62,804 nucleotides of DNA from Solobacterium sp. Its GTDB lineage: Bacteria > Bacillota_I > Bacilli_A > Erysipelotrichales > Erysipelotrichaceae. The notes under the pieces are model-generated. The model did no database searches, was not told the DNA's origin, and was given only the letters and a program-made list of their open reading frames with translations. The stretch lies in assembly GCA_017404505.1 (NCBI GenBank), contig JAFRCE010000027.1:1-62804 (forward strand), given 5' to 3'. Shown in pieces: positions 43,605 to 53,500 of this stretch; position 1 is the first letter of the stretch, and every line of letters starts with the position of its first letter. The position numbers and the translations under genes are program-made.

Positions 43605-44459
43605 ATGAAAAAGAATGTACTGAATACTGATCTGAGCGGCAAAGTGGCAGTCGTCACCGGAGCGGGCGGCGTTCTCTGCTCGGTTATGGCAAAGGATCTT
43701 GCCAGGGCAGGTGCCAAAGTCGCACTGCTCAACCGCACATTTGAAAAAGCAAAAGCCGTCGAGGAAGCGATCCTTGCCGAAGGCGGTATCGCGAAAGCCT
43801 ATGCATGCAATGTTCTGGATAAGAACATGGTGGAAGAAGTCGCAAAGCAGGTCGAAGCGGATCTTGGTCCATGTGACATTCTCCTCAACGGCGCCGGCGG
43901 CAACAACCCCCGTGCGACGACGGACAAAGAATACTATGAATCCGGCGATATCGATTCCGATGTCAAAACGTTCTTCGATTTGGAAGAAAGCGGCGTAGAG
44001 GCGGTCTTCAACCTGAACTTCCTCGGTACTCTGATTCCGACCCAGGCATTCGCAAAGCAGATGCTCGGCCGCGAAGGCTGCAGTATTCTGAATATTTCCT
44101 CGATGAACGCATATACGCCGCTGACCAAGATTCCAGCTTACTCCGGCGCCAAAGCGGCCGTATCCAACTTCACGCAGTGGCTGGCCGTCCATTTCTCAAG
44201 AGAAGGCATCCGTGTCAACGCAATCGCTCCGGGTTTCTTCGCCACCGCCCAGAACAAGGCACTTCTGTTCAACGAAGACGGCACTCCGACACCAAGAACC
44301 GGAAAGATCCTGGCCGCTACCCCGATGGGAAGATTCGGTGACAGTGAGACAGAGCTTTCCGGCGCGCTGCTGTTCCTGCTGAACAATGAAGCAGCCGGTT
44401 TCATTACCGGTGTGACACTGCCGGTTGACGGCGGATTCTCCGCTTACTCAGGTGTATAA
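43605..44459 (+). CDS. Mannonate oxidoreductase of the short-chain dehydrogenase type
   Basis: The 284-residue protein is a short-chain dehydrogenase with [17 protein letters not shown] (NAD(P) site), NGAGG, and the catalytic Ser-x-Tyr-Lys set ([21 protein letters not shown]). Placed between uxuA and uxaC, it most likely reduces fructuronate to mannonate, the step done by the unrelated UxuB in E. coli and by an SDR-type enzyme in Bacillus. GGGGGAT precedes the ATG. No gene symbol is given because the name is used for both types. Confidence 0.9.
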   Translation: MKKNVLNTDLSGKVAVVTGAGGVLCSVMAKDLARAGAKVALLNRTFEKAKAVEEAILAEGGIAKAYACNVLDKNMVEEVAKQVEADLGPCDILLNGAGGNNPRATTDKEYYESGDIDSDVKTFFDLEESGVEAVFNLNFLGTLIPTQAFAKQMLGREGCSILNISSMNAYTPLTKIPAYSGAKAAVSNFTQWLAVHFSREGIRVNAIAPGFFATAQNKALLFNEDGTPTPRTGKILAATPMGRFGDSETELSGALLFLLNNEAAGFITGVTLPVDGGFSAYSGV

Positions 44460-44470
44460 GGAGGAACGGA

Positions 44471-45865
44471 ATGAAAAAGTTTATGGATCAGGATTTCCTG
44501 CTCAGCACGGAAACAGCGAAGCATCTGTATCATGATTACGCCGCGAAAATGCCGATCATCGACTATCACTGCCACTTAAGTCCGCAGGAAATCTACGAGG
44601 ACAGAACCTTCGATACGATTACCCAGGTCTGGCTCGGCGGCGACCATTACAAATGGCGCATACTGAGAGCCCATGGCGTGGATGAAAAATACATCACCGG
44701 TGACGGCGACGACAGAACCAAGTTCCGGAAATGGGCGGAAACAGTCTCCATGGCCATCGGCAATCCGCTGCACCACTGGTCGCATCTGGAATTACGAAAC
44801 TTCTTTGATTATCAGGGTGTTCTCAACGAAGATACTGCCGATGAGGTATATGATCTCTGCAATGAAAAGCTGAAGACCATGTCCGCAAGAAAAATGATCG
44901 AGATGTCCAACGTGACGCATCTCTGCACGACCGACGATCCGGTTGATGACCTGCACTGGCACCGCCTGATCAAAGCGGATGAATCCTTCAAGGTAACCGT
45001 CCTGCCGGCCTGGCGTCCGGACAAGGCGATGAATATCGCGGCCGACACATATCCATCATATATCGCGAAACTTTCCGAAGTGTCCGGCATTCAGATCGGA
45101 ACGTATAAGGAACTGATGGAAGCATTAAGACTGCGCCTTGATTTCTTCGCGGAAAACGGCTGCACAGTCTCCGACCACGGCATGGACGATGTGGCGTACG
45201 TTCCGGCTTTTGAAGGAGAAATCGAAGCCATCTTCGCAAAGCGGCTGGCCGGAAAGAAAGCGACACCGCTTGAAACGAGAAAGTTCAGAACTGCGTTCTT
45301 AACAGATCTTGGCAGGGAATATGCGAAGCGTAACTGGGTCATGCAGCTGCACTACGGTGTGATCCGTGACAACAACAAAAAGGTATTCCGGGCACTCGGA
45401 CCGGATGCCGGCATCGACTCGATCGGCACTTCCGCGCCGATGAGTGAACTGGCATATTTCCTCAACGGTCTTGCCGAAAAGGGTGAACTGCCGAAGACGA
45501 TCGTTTACTCCCTCAATCCGATCGACAATACAGCAATCGAAACGATCCTTGCCTGCTTCCAGGAAGGACCGACTGTCTCCAAACTGCAGCATGGCGCCGC
45601 CTGGTGGTTCAATGACCATAAACTGGGCATGATCGATCAGATGACCTCACTGGCCAACGAAGGAATGCTGGCGGATTTTGTCGGCATGCTGACAGATTCC
45701 AGAAGTTTCCTTTCCTATGCCAGACACGAGTACTTCCGGAGAATTCTCTGTGATCTGATCGGCGGCTGGGTGGAAAACGGTGAGTATCCGAATGACGAGA
45801 AGGCTTTGAAGAAAATCATCGAAGGCATCAGCTACAACAACGCCAGAAGATATTTTGAATTCTGA
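44471..45865 (+). CDS. uxaC: Glucuronate isomerase
   Basis: The 464-residue enzyme converts glucuronate to fructuronate, and galacturonate to tagaturonate, the first step of the pathway. It shows the metal site IIDYHCHLSPQEIYED, the RILRAHGVDEKYITGDG segment, LHWHRLIKADESFK and a late LTDSRSFLSYARHEYFRRIL. The length fits. GGAGG lies before the ATG. It ends the operon, followed by a terminator. No uronate transporter or KDG kinase/aldolase is encoded here, so these must lie elsewhere. Confidence 0.95.
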   Translation: MKKFMDQDFLLSTETAKHLYHDYAAKMPIIDYHCHLSPQEIYEDRTFDTITQVWLGGDHYKWRILRAHGVDEKYITGDGDDRTKFRKWAETVSMAIGNPLHHWSHLELRNFFDYQGVLNEDTADEVYDLCNEKLKTMSARKMIEMSNVTHLCTTDDPVDDLHWHRLIKADESFKVTVLPAWRPDKAMNIAADTYPSYIAKLSEVSGIQIGTYKELMEALRLRLDFFAENGCTVSDHGMDDVAYVPAFEGEIEAIFAKRLAGKKATPLETRKFRTAFLTDLGREYAKRNWVMQLHYGVIRDNNKKVFRALGPDAGIDSIGTSAPMSELAYFLNGLAEKGELPKTIVYSLNPIDNTAIETILACFQEGPTVSKLQHGAAWWFNDHKLGMIDQMTSLANEGMLADFVGMLTDSRSFLSYARHEYFRRILCDLIGGWVENGEYPNDEKALKKIIEGISYNNARRYFEF

Positions 45866-45907
45866 TACGTATCCGTATACTGCGATACACGATATACCGA
45901 AAAAACG

Positions 45908-45943
45908 AGGAGATCAGATCACAAGGGATCCGATCTCCTTTTC
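45908..45943 (+). terminator. Intrinsic terminator of the uxu operon
   Basis: AGGAGATCAGATC (45908-45920) pairs with GATCCGATCTCCT (45927-45939) with one mismatch and a T-run follows. Confidence 0.75.
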
Positions 45944-45981
45944 TGTGTTATAAACAGTCTTTACGGCCGCTTATGAATGAT

Positions 45982-46749
45982 TTATCTGCTCAGATCGATG
46001 ATTTCACCGTCTGAGGGAATCAGGACCTGATGGTCATATCCTTCCTTTTCCAGGTACTCTTTCAGCTGCTTTCTTGTCAGATGGGCATGACTGACGGCGT
46101 CCATATGGCTGGCAATGACAATTCCGTCTTTCAGGCACTGGCATGTTCTGACGACATCTTCTTCATTCATGATCAGCCGGCCGCTTCTGGTCCGCGCATC
46201 GCAGCTGTTGACGATCACAACATCCGGTTTCTCCTCGGCAATGACATTCTCCACGACATCACAGAAAACCGTATCACCAGCAAGATATATTTTCTTTTCA
46301 TTCGCACAGCGGAAAACAAAACCGGAAACAGGTCCTGCTTTCTGCGCCAGCAGTTCGTTGTCGCCATGTTTTCCATCTACACGTTTTACCGTTACACCGC
46401 CAAAACACATTTCGTCAGTTTCAAAATAACGGACGTTTGTAAAACCCATGCTTTTCGCTTTTTCGGCATCCTTCTGATTCTGACAGACGAGCGGGAAATC
46501 TGACGGCAGATAATCGGAAGTGAAATGATCCGCGTGGTCATGTGTGACAATGCAGACGTCCACGTCCTGAATGATTTCCTCTACAGGCAGGGGCAGGGGA
46601 ACGACAGGCTTTGTGATAAAAGTTTTTGTCAGGGCTGCTTGTTCTCTTTCCGCATCCGTGCAGACATCCTGAAGCCAGGGATCGATCAGAAAACAGACAT
46701 TGCCATAATTCAGTTTTACAGTGGCGCTTCGAATCTGTTGAAACAGCAT
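45982..46749 (-). CDS. MBL-fold metal-dependent hydrolase (UlaG-like)
   Basis: This 255-residue protein begins MLFQQIRSATVKLNYGNVCFL and has the MBL-fold metal motif IVTHDHADHFTSDYL, the strand KIYLAGDTVF with bridging Asp, and a late His in VIASHMDAVSHAHL. The N-terminal LIDPWLQD matches the UlaG/YfiT-like subgroup, some of which cleave lactones or nucleotides. It is cytosolic. The ATG at 46749 follows AGGAAAG. The substrate is unknown. Confidence 0.85.
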   Translation of the reverse strand: MLFQQIRSATVKLNYGNVCFLIDPWLQDVCTDAEREQAALTKTFITKPVVPLPLPVEEIIQDVDVCIVTHDHADHFTSDYLPSDFPLVCQNQKDAEKAKSMGFTNVRYFETDEMCFGGVTVKRVDGKHGDNELLAQKAGPVSGFVFRCANEKKIYLAGDTVFCDVVENVIAEEKPDVVIVNSCDARTRSGRLIMNEEDVVRTCQCLKDGIVIASHMDAVSHAHLTRKQLKEYLEKEGYDHQVLIPSDGEIIDLSR

Positions 46750-46840
46750 AATTCTTTCCTTTCCTTTCATCTTCATACAGTAGTTTGCGGCGGAATATTG
46801 TCACACGCATCGATATGTTTGTATTTTTATCGGCTGAATC

Positions 46841-47836
46841 TCACTCTTCAAGTATCGGCAATACTCGCTGCTCAATCAATTCAATCCGGTCAAATATCCT
46901 CGGTTTGAACGTCCCGGTGATTCCGACGGAAACATTCATCTCTCTGTTAACGTAGATAATGCTGCCGCCGTCACCAATCGCCGCATATACATCCCGGGCA
47001 TCAAAGGGCCTGTACCATAAGTACCCGTAGTTCATGAAACCGAACCGTTCACCGAGCTTAAGATGCGCTGCCGTCATATCCTTCAGGTATTCAGCAGAGA
47101 TGATTCTTCGGCCATTGTACATGCCTTCATTCAGGATCAGCGTGCCTATGACAGCCATATCCTTTGCCGACATACACAGTCCCCAGCCGGCGGTCACGGT
47201 ATCCTGAGGATCTGAATACCACTCATATTTGCGCGGGTTCTTATTCATTAGGAAATTAAACTGATCTTCCTTGGAACTGTCGCCGTGAATGATCCTTTCA
47301 GGAAGGTTCAGTGGCTTGAAGAGATTCTGATTGGCGAAATCGATGCATTTTTCACCGGCTGCGTTCTCAATGATTCCGGCCAGTATCTGTATGCCGAGGG
47401 TCGTGTATCTGAATTCTCCGGTGATTCCTTTGCGACCGCCCAGAAAATCAAGCGCCGCAAGCGTCCAGTCGGCAGAAGTGCAGATTTTTGTCCATGGTTC
47501 CGACTTGAATTTATAGGGAGCAGTCATTGTCAAAAGATGCCGGATAGTTACTTCCCGGATCGTTTTCTCACCACGCTTCACGGTGTAATTGGGAAAGAAA
47601 TCCATTACTTTCTGATCAAGACTGCTGATACAGCCTTTGTCGAGAGCAATTCCGGCAAGCAATGCCATGATACCTTTGGTCACAGAATTGGCATTCACCG
47701 CATCTTCCTTCTGAAAACCATGCCAGCAGGCATCATAGACCGGCTGACCATTCCGGATGGCATAAATCTGACAGATATTGGATTCGTTTCCCTTGCTGAG
47801 GGAAACATATTCATGAAACTGTTCTTTACTGCTCAC
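46841..47836 (-). CDS. Serine hydrolase of the beta-lactamase/penicillin-binding-protein fold
   Basis: The 331-residue protein has the serine beta-lactamase fold: the nucleophile motif SVTK (NANSVTKGIMALLAG, Ser near residue 51), a YTT triad at FRYTTLGIQILAG where others have YxN, and a late GDGGS in place of KTG. It has no signal peptide, so it is more likely a cytosolic esterase or peptidase than a secreted beta-lactamase. The start is a GTG with GAGGAGG five bases before it. Confidence 0.85.
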   Translation of the reverse strand: MSSKEQFHEYVSLSKGNESNICQIYAIRNGQPVYDACWHGFQKEDAVNANSVTKGIMALLAGIALDKGCISSLDQKVMDFFPNYTVKRGEKTIREVTIRHLLTMTAPYKFKSEPWTKICTSADWTLAALDFLGGRKGITGEFRYTTLGIQILAGIIENAAGEKCIDFANQNLFKPLNLPERIIHGDSSKEDQFNFLMNKNPRKYEWYSDPQDTVTAGWGLCMSAKDMAVIGTLILNEGMYNGRRIISAEYLKDMTAAHLKLGERFGFMNYGYLWYRPFDARDVYAAIGDGGSIIYVNREMNVSVGITGTFKPRIFDRIELIEQRVLPILEE

Positions 47837-48084
47837 AAAAGCCTCCTCAAGATTGAATTGGACGTCCTAAGGTTAGGCTAAGGTAATTAAAAATTGATAT
47901 CAAGTACTTTCATAAACAATCTGGAATCATTCTCCCTGTCAGACGATGGGCATGTTATCATGATGATACAGGAGGCGGTATAGGCATCTTCATCACTGGT
48001 TTCTGCACCGCAGGCGGGTTCGTGAGTATATCTTTCCTGCGGATCAAATGAATATTTATTCACTTCTTTGAGCAAAAATACCTA
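47837..48084. other. Intergenic region without a recognised gene
   Basis: This first part of the 420-base gap before the molybdenum genes holds the ribosome site of the serine hydrolase. Its only open frame of note is a 62-codon one on the minus strand with a TTG start and no good ribosome site (47887-48075). The promoter of the riboswitch transcript probably lies here, but I find no convincing -35/-10 pair. Confidence 0.4.
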
Positions 48085-48165
48085 AACCGTAAAACAGCAT
48101 GGTATTGCGCCGGGAAAGTATTCCAAAGGGTTGAAGGGGAAACGTTTCAGCCTTCCGCATTTGAA
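48085..48165 (+). ncRNA. Candidate molybdenum-cofactor (Moco/Tuco) riboswitch aptamer
   Basis: The leader of the mobA fusion gene contains GCCGGGAAAGUAUUCC, then GGGGAAACG and GCCUUCCGCAUU. From memory this order resembles the conserved core of the Moco RNA motif found before molybdenum-cofactor genes. GAAGG and CCUUC can pair around GAAACGUUUC, and CAAAUG at 48045 can pair with CAUUUG near 48158. A terminator with an alternative fold follows directly. The call depends on remembered consensus and on the gene downstream. Confidence 0.5.
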
Positions 48166-48174
48166 AAAAAGAGC

Positions 48175-48223
48175 GTGAAAACAGCACCGCAAAAGTGTTT
48201 TTCACGTGGTGCTGTTTTCTTTT
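48175..48223 (+). terminator. Terminator/antiterminator switch before the mobA fusion gene
   Basis: GAAAACAGCACC (48177-48188) and GGTGCTGTTTTC (48208-48219) form a strong hairpin followed by TTTT. GTGAAAA (48175-48181) can instead pair with TTTTCAC (48199-48205), which uses part of the same arm. Two mutually exclusive folds fit the expression platform of a riboswitch. Confidence 0.65.
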
Positions 48224-48255
48224 ACACAAGACACCGTAAAGGACAGGGAAAGACA

Positions 48256-49452
48256 ATGACGAATGGAAAAAACATACAGAGGTCCGGATGCCTGATCCTT
48301 TGCGGCGGAAGATCCGGACGCATGAAACATGACAAGGCAAAGCTTGTCTGGCACGATCAGAGTTTTCTTGAAATCATCTGTGCGAAGATCAGACGCATGG
48401 CCATGCCGCGGTATGTTTCGCTGGCAAGCACGGATGAGCAGATTCCCTCGGACTTCATTGCCCTCAAAGACGAGGTCTGTGATGAAAACGGCGGTTTCAT
48501 CGGACCGCTGGGAGGAATTTACACCGGCTTGAAACAATGTGTCCGGGACGGACTGGACGGAATCTATACCGTGCCTGTGGATTTGCCGCTGTTTGAAACG
48601 GAACTCTTTGACCTGATCGCAAAAGCAGAGGAAACTGCTCTCCAGGCAGACATTTATATCTTGGTATCTTCTGACGGGAGAATGCATCCGGCAACCGGAT
48701 ATTACCGCAGCAGTGTCATCAGCACAGCGGAAGTCCTGATCAATAATCATGATTACCGTCTGATGTCTCTGATCAGACATCCGGATCTGAAAACAGTCTT
48801 TGTTCCGACCGAAAACGCTCAGCAGGACAGGATGCTGTTCAATGTCAATTCGCCGGCTGATTACGAAACTCTGACAAAGAAAGCGGAACACAGGATAAAA
48901 CATATTGTCCTGCAGGGGGATAAAGGGGCAGGCAAATCCACCCTGATCCGGAGACTGGCACAGGAAATGCAGTGTACGGCCGGCGGCTTTCTGACGAGAG
49001 CGGTCATGAGCCGGAAAACGGGATACAAAGATATCTTCATGTATCCGGCGTCCTTCATTTTTGATACAGATGATCAGGGTATCATCGCGCGGGAAAACGG
49101 AAAACTGTGCGGCATCACGCAAAACGGCGTGAAGGAAGTGTATCCGGAAGTGTTTGATACATACGGAACACAGCTGATTCATTCCGCTTCCAAAAAGCAG
49201 CTGATCATCATGGATGAGATCGGCTTTATGGAAGAAAAGGCACAACAGTTTCAGAAAGCCGTCCTTTCCGCTTTTGACGGAACTGTTCCGGTGCTTGCAT
49301 CCGTTAAGGCGAAAAACATATCAACGCCGTTTCTCGAAGAAGTCCGCAGCCATGAAAATGTCCGGCTGATCGAACTGAACGAAACAAACCGCGATGAAGT
49401 ATACGAACAGCTCGTCGAGCTGTATACGGACAGGAAAGAGGACCCGCGATGA
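48256..49452 (+). CDS. MobA-like molybdenum cofactor guanylyltransferase fused to a P-loop NTPase
   Basis: The 398-residue protein joins two domains. The N-terminal part (about 1-200) is a MobA-type nucleotidyltransferase with CLILCGGRSGRMKHDKAKL and the metal Asp region YTVPVDLPLFE. The C-terminal part (about 215-398) is a P-loop NTPase with HIVLQGDKGAGKSTLIRRL and LIIMDEIGFMEEKA, closest to the NTPase_1/THEP1 group rather than MobB. It should load molybdopterin with GMP. It lies behind the candidate riboswitch, leads a three-gene operon, and overlaps the next start by four bases. AAAGGACAGGGAAAG precedes the ATG. Confidence 0.85.
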   Translation: MTNGKNIQRSGCLILCGGRSGRMKHDKAKLVWHDQSFLEIICAKIRRMAMPRYVSLASTDEQIPSDFIALKDEVCDENGGFIGPLGGIYTGLKQCVRDGLDGIYTVPVDLPLFETELFDLIAKAEETALQADIYILVSSDGRMHPATGYYRSSVISTAEVLINNHDYRLMSLIRHPDLKTVFVPTENAQQDRMLFNVNSPADYETLTKKAEHRIKHIVLQGDKGAGKSTLIRRLAQEMQCTAGGFLTRAVMSRKTGYKDIFMYPASFIFDTDDQGIIARENGKLCGITQNGVKEVYPEVFDTYGTQLIHSASKKQLIIMDEIGFMEEKAQQFQKAVLSAFDGTVPVLASVKAKNISTPFLEEVRSHENVRLIELNETNRDEVYEQLVELYTDRKEDPR

Positions 49453-50000
49453 AGGCCATTAAGATACGGAATCTGATCCTGCTTGCGTTTTTCGCGGATA
49501 TCGGTTTTGTTTCAAAACATTTGATCGCACCGTTTGCCAATGTTCTTACTGATTTTCTAAGGGTGCCCGGCGGTATCGGTACAGCGTTCTCCCTGATGTT
49601 TCTGGTCGTTGGCGCGTATCTGATTCAGAGAAAGGGTGCTGCTTCGGCAATGTCTCTGGTGCAGTGCATCCTTGCCATGTCACTGGGAATGGTGGGTGCG
49701 ATGGGATCACTCTCACCGTTTGGCTATCTGATGCCGGGTATCGTCATAGATATCGTTCTCGCATTCTGCCGAAGATGCAATGTCTCTCAGCTGATCGCCA
49801 TGACATCCGCCAATGCGGCCGGTTCGCTGGCGGCGGCACTGACCGCGAATTTCATCGTATTCCGTCTGCGCGGGGCAGTGCTTGCACTCTACCTGCTTAT
49901 CGCTTTGATCAGCGGCGGTTTATGCGGACTTCTCGCAACCGTCATATACAAAAGAATCCGGCCGCTGTATCGGGATGGAAAAACTGCTGCTGAACAATAA
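49449..50000 (+). CDS. ECF-transporter S-component-like membrane protein
   Basis: This 183-residue protein has about six membrane helices. Its length, the short N-terminus, and helix pattern (NLILLAFFADIGFVSKHLI, then VPGGIGTAFSLMFLVV) resemble the S-components of energy-coupling-factor transporters, which bind vitamins or metals. The neighbouring molybdenum genes suggest a link to metal or cofactor uptake, but the substrate is inference. Its ATG overlaps the stop of the mobA fusion gene (ATGA). No ECF ATPase or T-component is nearby. Confidence 0.6.
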   Translation: MKAIKIRNLILLAFFADIGFVSKHLIAPFANVLTDFLRVPGGIGTAFSLMFLVVGAYLIQRKGAASAMSLVQCILAMSLGMVGAMGSLSPFGYLMPGIVIDIVLAFCRRCNVSQLIAMTSANAAGSLAAALTANFIVFRLRGAVLALYLLIALISGGLCGLLATVIYKRIRPLYRDGKTAAEQ

Positions 50001-50029
50001 TCAATCCAGAAAGAGATCAGGAGGCTGGT

Positions 50030-50518
50030 ATGAACAAAAAAACAAAATATATCCTTGCGGCAATCGCCGCGGTTCTTGTCATTGCGGCTGTCATACTGGC
50101 GGTGAAAGTCAGAGGCAACGCGCCGGAACAATCCGGTCTGATCATTCAGAACGGAAACAATACCGTAACAGTCCGCTGGGAAGACCTCAGTCAGACCGTA
50201 TTCTCCGGAGAAATCGTCAACGGCAAAGGGGAAGCATCAAACCATGAATATCAGGGAACAGAGCTGATCGCCCTGTTCAATGCCAACGGAATCCAAATCA
50301 CTGCCGACACAAAGATCACCGTTACTTCGGAAGACAATTACACAGTGGAACTGAACGGCGCGGAGGTCATGTGTGACAACAAAGTCTATGTGGCTGTCAC
50401 GCGGGATCATGAAATGATTGAAGGTATTGACGGCAATCAGGGCGGCCAGCTGGTGGTCTACGGTGATGCCAATGCCAAACGGCAGGTCAGATATCTGAAA
50501 ACAATAACGGTTGAATAA
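50030..50518 (+). CDS. Membrane-anchored protein with a sulfite-oxidase-like (molybdopterin-binding) fold
   Basis: This 162-residue protein has an N-terminal membrane anchor (YILAAIAAVLVIAAVILAV, residues 7-25) and an extracellular domain. VRWEDLSQTVFSGEIVNGKG, HEYQGTELIALFNANGI and VTSEDNYTVELNGAEV resemble oxidoreductase molybdopterin-binding domains of the sulfite-oxidase type. The only Cys (MCDNKVYVAVT) is not in the position of the usual molybdenum ligand. It could therefore be a non-catalytic relative. It is the third gene of the mobA operon, with AGGAGG before the ATG. Confidence 0.55.
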   Translation: MNKKTKYILAAIAAVLVIAAVILAVKVRGNAPEQSGLIIQNGNNTVTVRWEDLSQTVFSGEIVNGKGEASNHEYQGTELIALFNANGIQITADTKITVTSEDNYTVELNGAEVMCDNKVYVAVTRDHEMIEGIDGNQGGQLVVYGDANAKRQVRYLKTITVE

Positions 50519-50527
50519 GAGAAGAAG

Positions 50528-50564
50528 AAAGGATCCTGTCTCAAATGAGAACAGGATCCTTTTT
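50528..50564. terminator. Bidirectional intrinsic terminator
   Basis: AAAGGATCCTGT (50528-50539) and ACAGGATCCTTT (50551-50562) form a long stem with an inner CTCA/TGAG pair, T-runs on both strands. It separates convergent operons. Confidence 0.85.
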
Positions 50565-50588
50565 ACATGATCAGGGAAACTGTGTGTC

Positions 50589-53500
50589 TCAGGCCTTTTC
50601 CACTTCCACAAGATTCGTGTGCTGGGGATTGCCTTTTGCCAATGGTGTCGGATAAGCGGAACTGGTCAGCACATTGATCGAACCGCGGCGGTCTGTGCCG
50701 TTTTCATCCGGTGTGTACCAGCCGCCCTGTGACATTGCCACAACCCCGCGCATGATCCGTCTTGTGACGACAGCCGGGATGATGATAGTGCCGCGCCTGT
50801 TGTAGATACGGACCTCATCACCGTCGGCGATGCCTCTTGCGGCGGCGTCATCCGGATGGATCCAGAGACCGGGTTTTTCAACTTCATCCTGCCATTCGTT
50901 GTTGTCATGCATCGAATGGGTGCGTCGTCTGGTATGCCAGCCGATCAGCTGCAGCGGGAATTCCTTCTGAAGCGGATCGTCCGGCCCTTCCGGACAGGAA
51001 ATATAGCGGGTCACGGCCGGAACGTCTTCCAGATGCATGTCATACAGTGTTTTCGAGAAGATCTCGATCTTGCCGCTTGGTGTTTTGAACGGATGATGCT
51101 CGGGATCGGCAATCTGTTCCTCGAAAGCAATATAGATCTTCGGCTGTTTGTACTGCCAGCCGCCAAGGGCGGAGAAGGTATCGTAATCCGGCAGTTCCTT
51201 TTCTTTCTTACGCAGGGCGTTATATGTCGCCCGCAGCCAGTAGTCCGCTTCCGGATGACCGCCGGTGAACGTTTCATAGAGACCCAGGTTTCGGGCGATG
51301 TCCTTCAGCCATTCCCACTCGAACACTGCTCCGAAGAGCGGCTCAATGACCTTGTTGTTGCGCAGAAGATAGTTGCTGCCGCGCCATGGCGCATTGATGT
51401 TGTCCGTCTCGAAGACCGACGTGCCGGGCAGGACATAGTCGCCATAGCGGGCACTCGGGGTCATGAAGATATCCGAACATACAATCAGCTGGCACTTGGA
51501 ATCATTTTTCAGAATGCGGATCGTGTCAGCGATATTGGAATGCTGGTTGATCAGTGTGTTGCCGGCCAGATTCAGGATCATCCGGACATTCGCATCCAGC
51601 TTGTCCATGCCGTGGACACGGTCATCGCGGGCAGTCATTTCGGCGCCGTGCTCAATGGCCTTCGTCCAGAGGAAGATCGAGATCGAACCTTTATACGGAT
51701 TGTCAACCGGAGGCATGGCATTGGGAGGTCCGGCATGTTCACGGGTCATGCCGCAGCCGCCGGCATTACCGCCGGGAATGCCGATGTTGCCGGTCATTGC
51801 CGCCAGGGTGGCGATTCCTTTGACAGCCTGTTCACCGTTACCGGTCCGCTGGATGCCGTAGCCGCTGATGATGCAGGCGGGTTTCGCGGCTGCAAATTCT
51901 CTGGCCAGACTGCGGATCTTCTCAGCCGGGATACCGGTCAGCGGCTCCGCCCATTCCGGTGTGCGCTCAATGCCGTCCTGCAGACCGAAGAGGTAGCTGC
52001 GATAGCTTTCGTTCGGTCCGACGCCTTCCGGCATATGCTCTTCGTCAAAACCGATGCAGTATCTGTCCATATACTCCTGATCCTGCAGGCCTTCCCGGAA
52101 AATCGTATATGCCATGGCATCCGCCAGGGCGGCATCGGAAGTCGGCCGGATCGGGATCCATTCGTCCGCATATGTGATGGCTGTCTGCGAGAGGCGGGGA
52201 TCGATGGCAATGATGCGGATGTTCTTTTCCTTCAGTTTCGAGAGATAATAGTTTCTTTCCGAACCGAAGATGGTTTCGGTGGAATTGTCACCCCAGAAGA
52301 TGACCAGGTTCGTATTCAGGATGTCCGCCGGACTGTTGCCGAAAAACACGTCGCCGAAGATATATGGCGCAATGTAGGAAGCACAGGCGGAGCTGTAGCT
52401 GCCATAGGATCCCAGGTAACCGCCGTCCGCTGCCAGCAGCCGTTTGGCAAGCGTGGAAGGACGCATGACACCGGTGATGCCTGTCGCGTAGTTGACATAG
52501 CGGGATCCCGGTCCGTAGGTATCACGGATACGGATCCATTCCCTGGATATTTCGTCCGCTGCCTGCTGCCAGGTAATGCGGCGGAATTTACCGCTGCCGC
52601 GTTCGCCGATACGCTTCATCGGATATCGCAGCCGGTCCGGGGAAAGGAATGTCTTCCGGTAGCCTCTGCCTCTGACACAGGCGCGGATCTGCGGATCATT
52701 GCTGGAAAGATCAGATTCGATCTTCAGGATACAGCCTTCCTGTACCGTCGGCCGGATCACGCACTTGCCGCCGCAGTTATTGCCGCCGCCGCTCAGAACG
52801 ACCCTTGGCTCTTCGAGCGCGATGGCAGGGGAAGGACCGTCCTCGGTGACGTCAATGAATTCTTCGGCAGACGGCTTCAGGATATCCCACAGCTGTGCTG
52901 TTCTGTTTTCGATGCCAAGCGCTCTGGCAAAAGAGGCCAGGGATGTATCACAGCGGCCGCCGAGCACATGGAGAAGATGATCACAGACGGCAATGAAAGC
53001 GTCGAAGGTGCCACGCTTTTTTAACTCCTTCAGTAGTAACTTCTGATTTTCCAGAGTGTAATCATCGACAAATTCATCGCTGTGTTTCAGACTGCCGGCA
53101 CACGTCAGATAATAGAGATAACGGTACTGTTCACCGATATAATCCGGCGGATTGCCTTCCATACGGACCGGACGGTACCCGTCAGCATAATATCTTTTGA
53201 TCACTTCCAGTGTCGTCTGGTTGCACAGAACACGCTCGTCAAAACAGACCGAAGCCCACAGTGACGGTTTGAAATCCGCATCGCAGCCGCGGAACAGGAA
53301 ATCGTATTCGAGCGTCCATTCTTCTTCTGTATGCTCTGACCATTCCGGCAGCAGCTTCAGCAGCCGCATTGCTTTTTCACGGTCGGCAAAGAAGTCCGCC
53401 GCCAGCAGCCAGACGGATCTTGGCAGCTGTCTTTGCGATGCGCCGGGTGTCATGCCAATCTGTCCCCACAATGTATTGCGGATTTCAGCAAGATGCTGCG

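Noticed and set aside
47887..48075. 62-codon Cys/Ser/Thr-containing frame near the molybdenum genes
   Set aside because: It has a TTG start with a weak ribosome site and no GG leader, and it overlaps the region before the candidate riboswitch. It was not called a lanthipeptide precursor.
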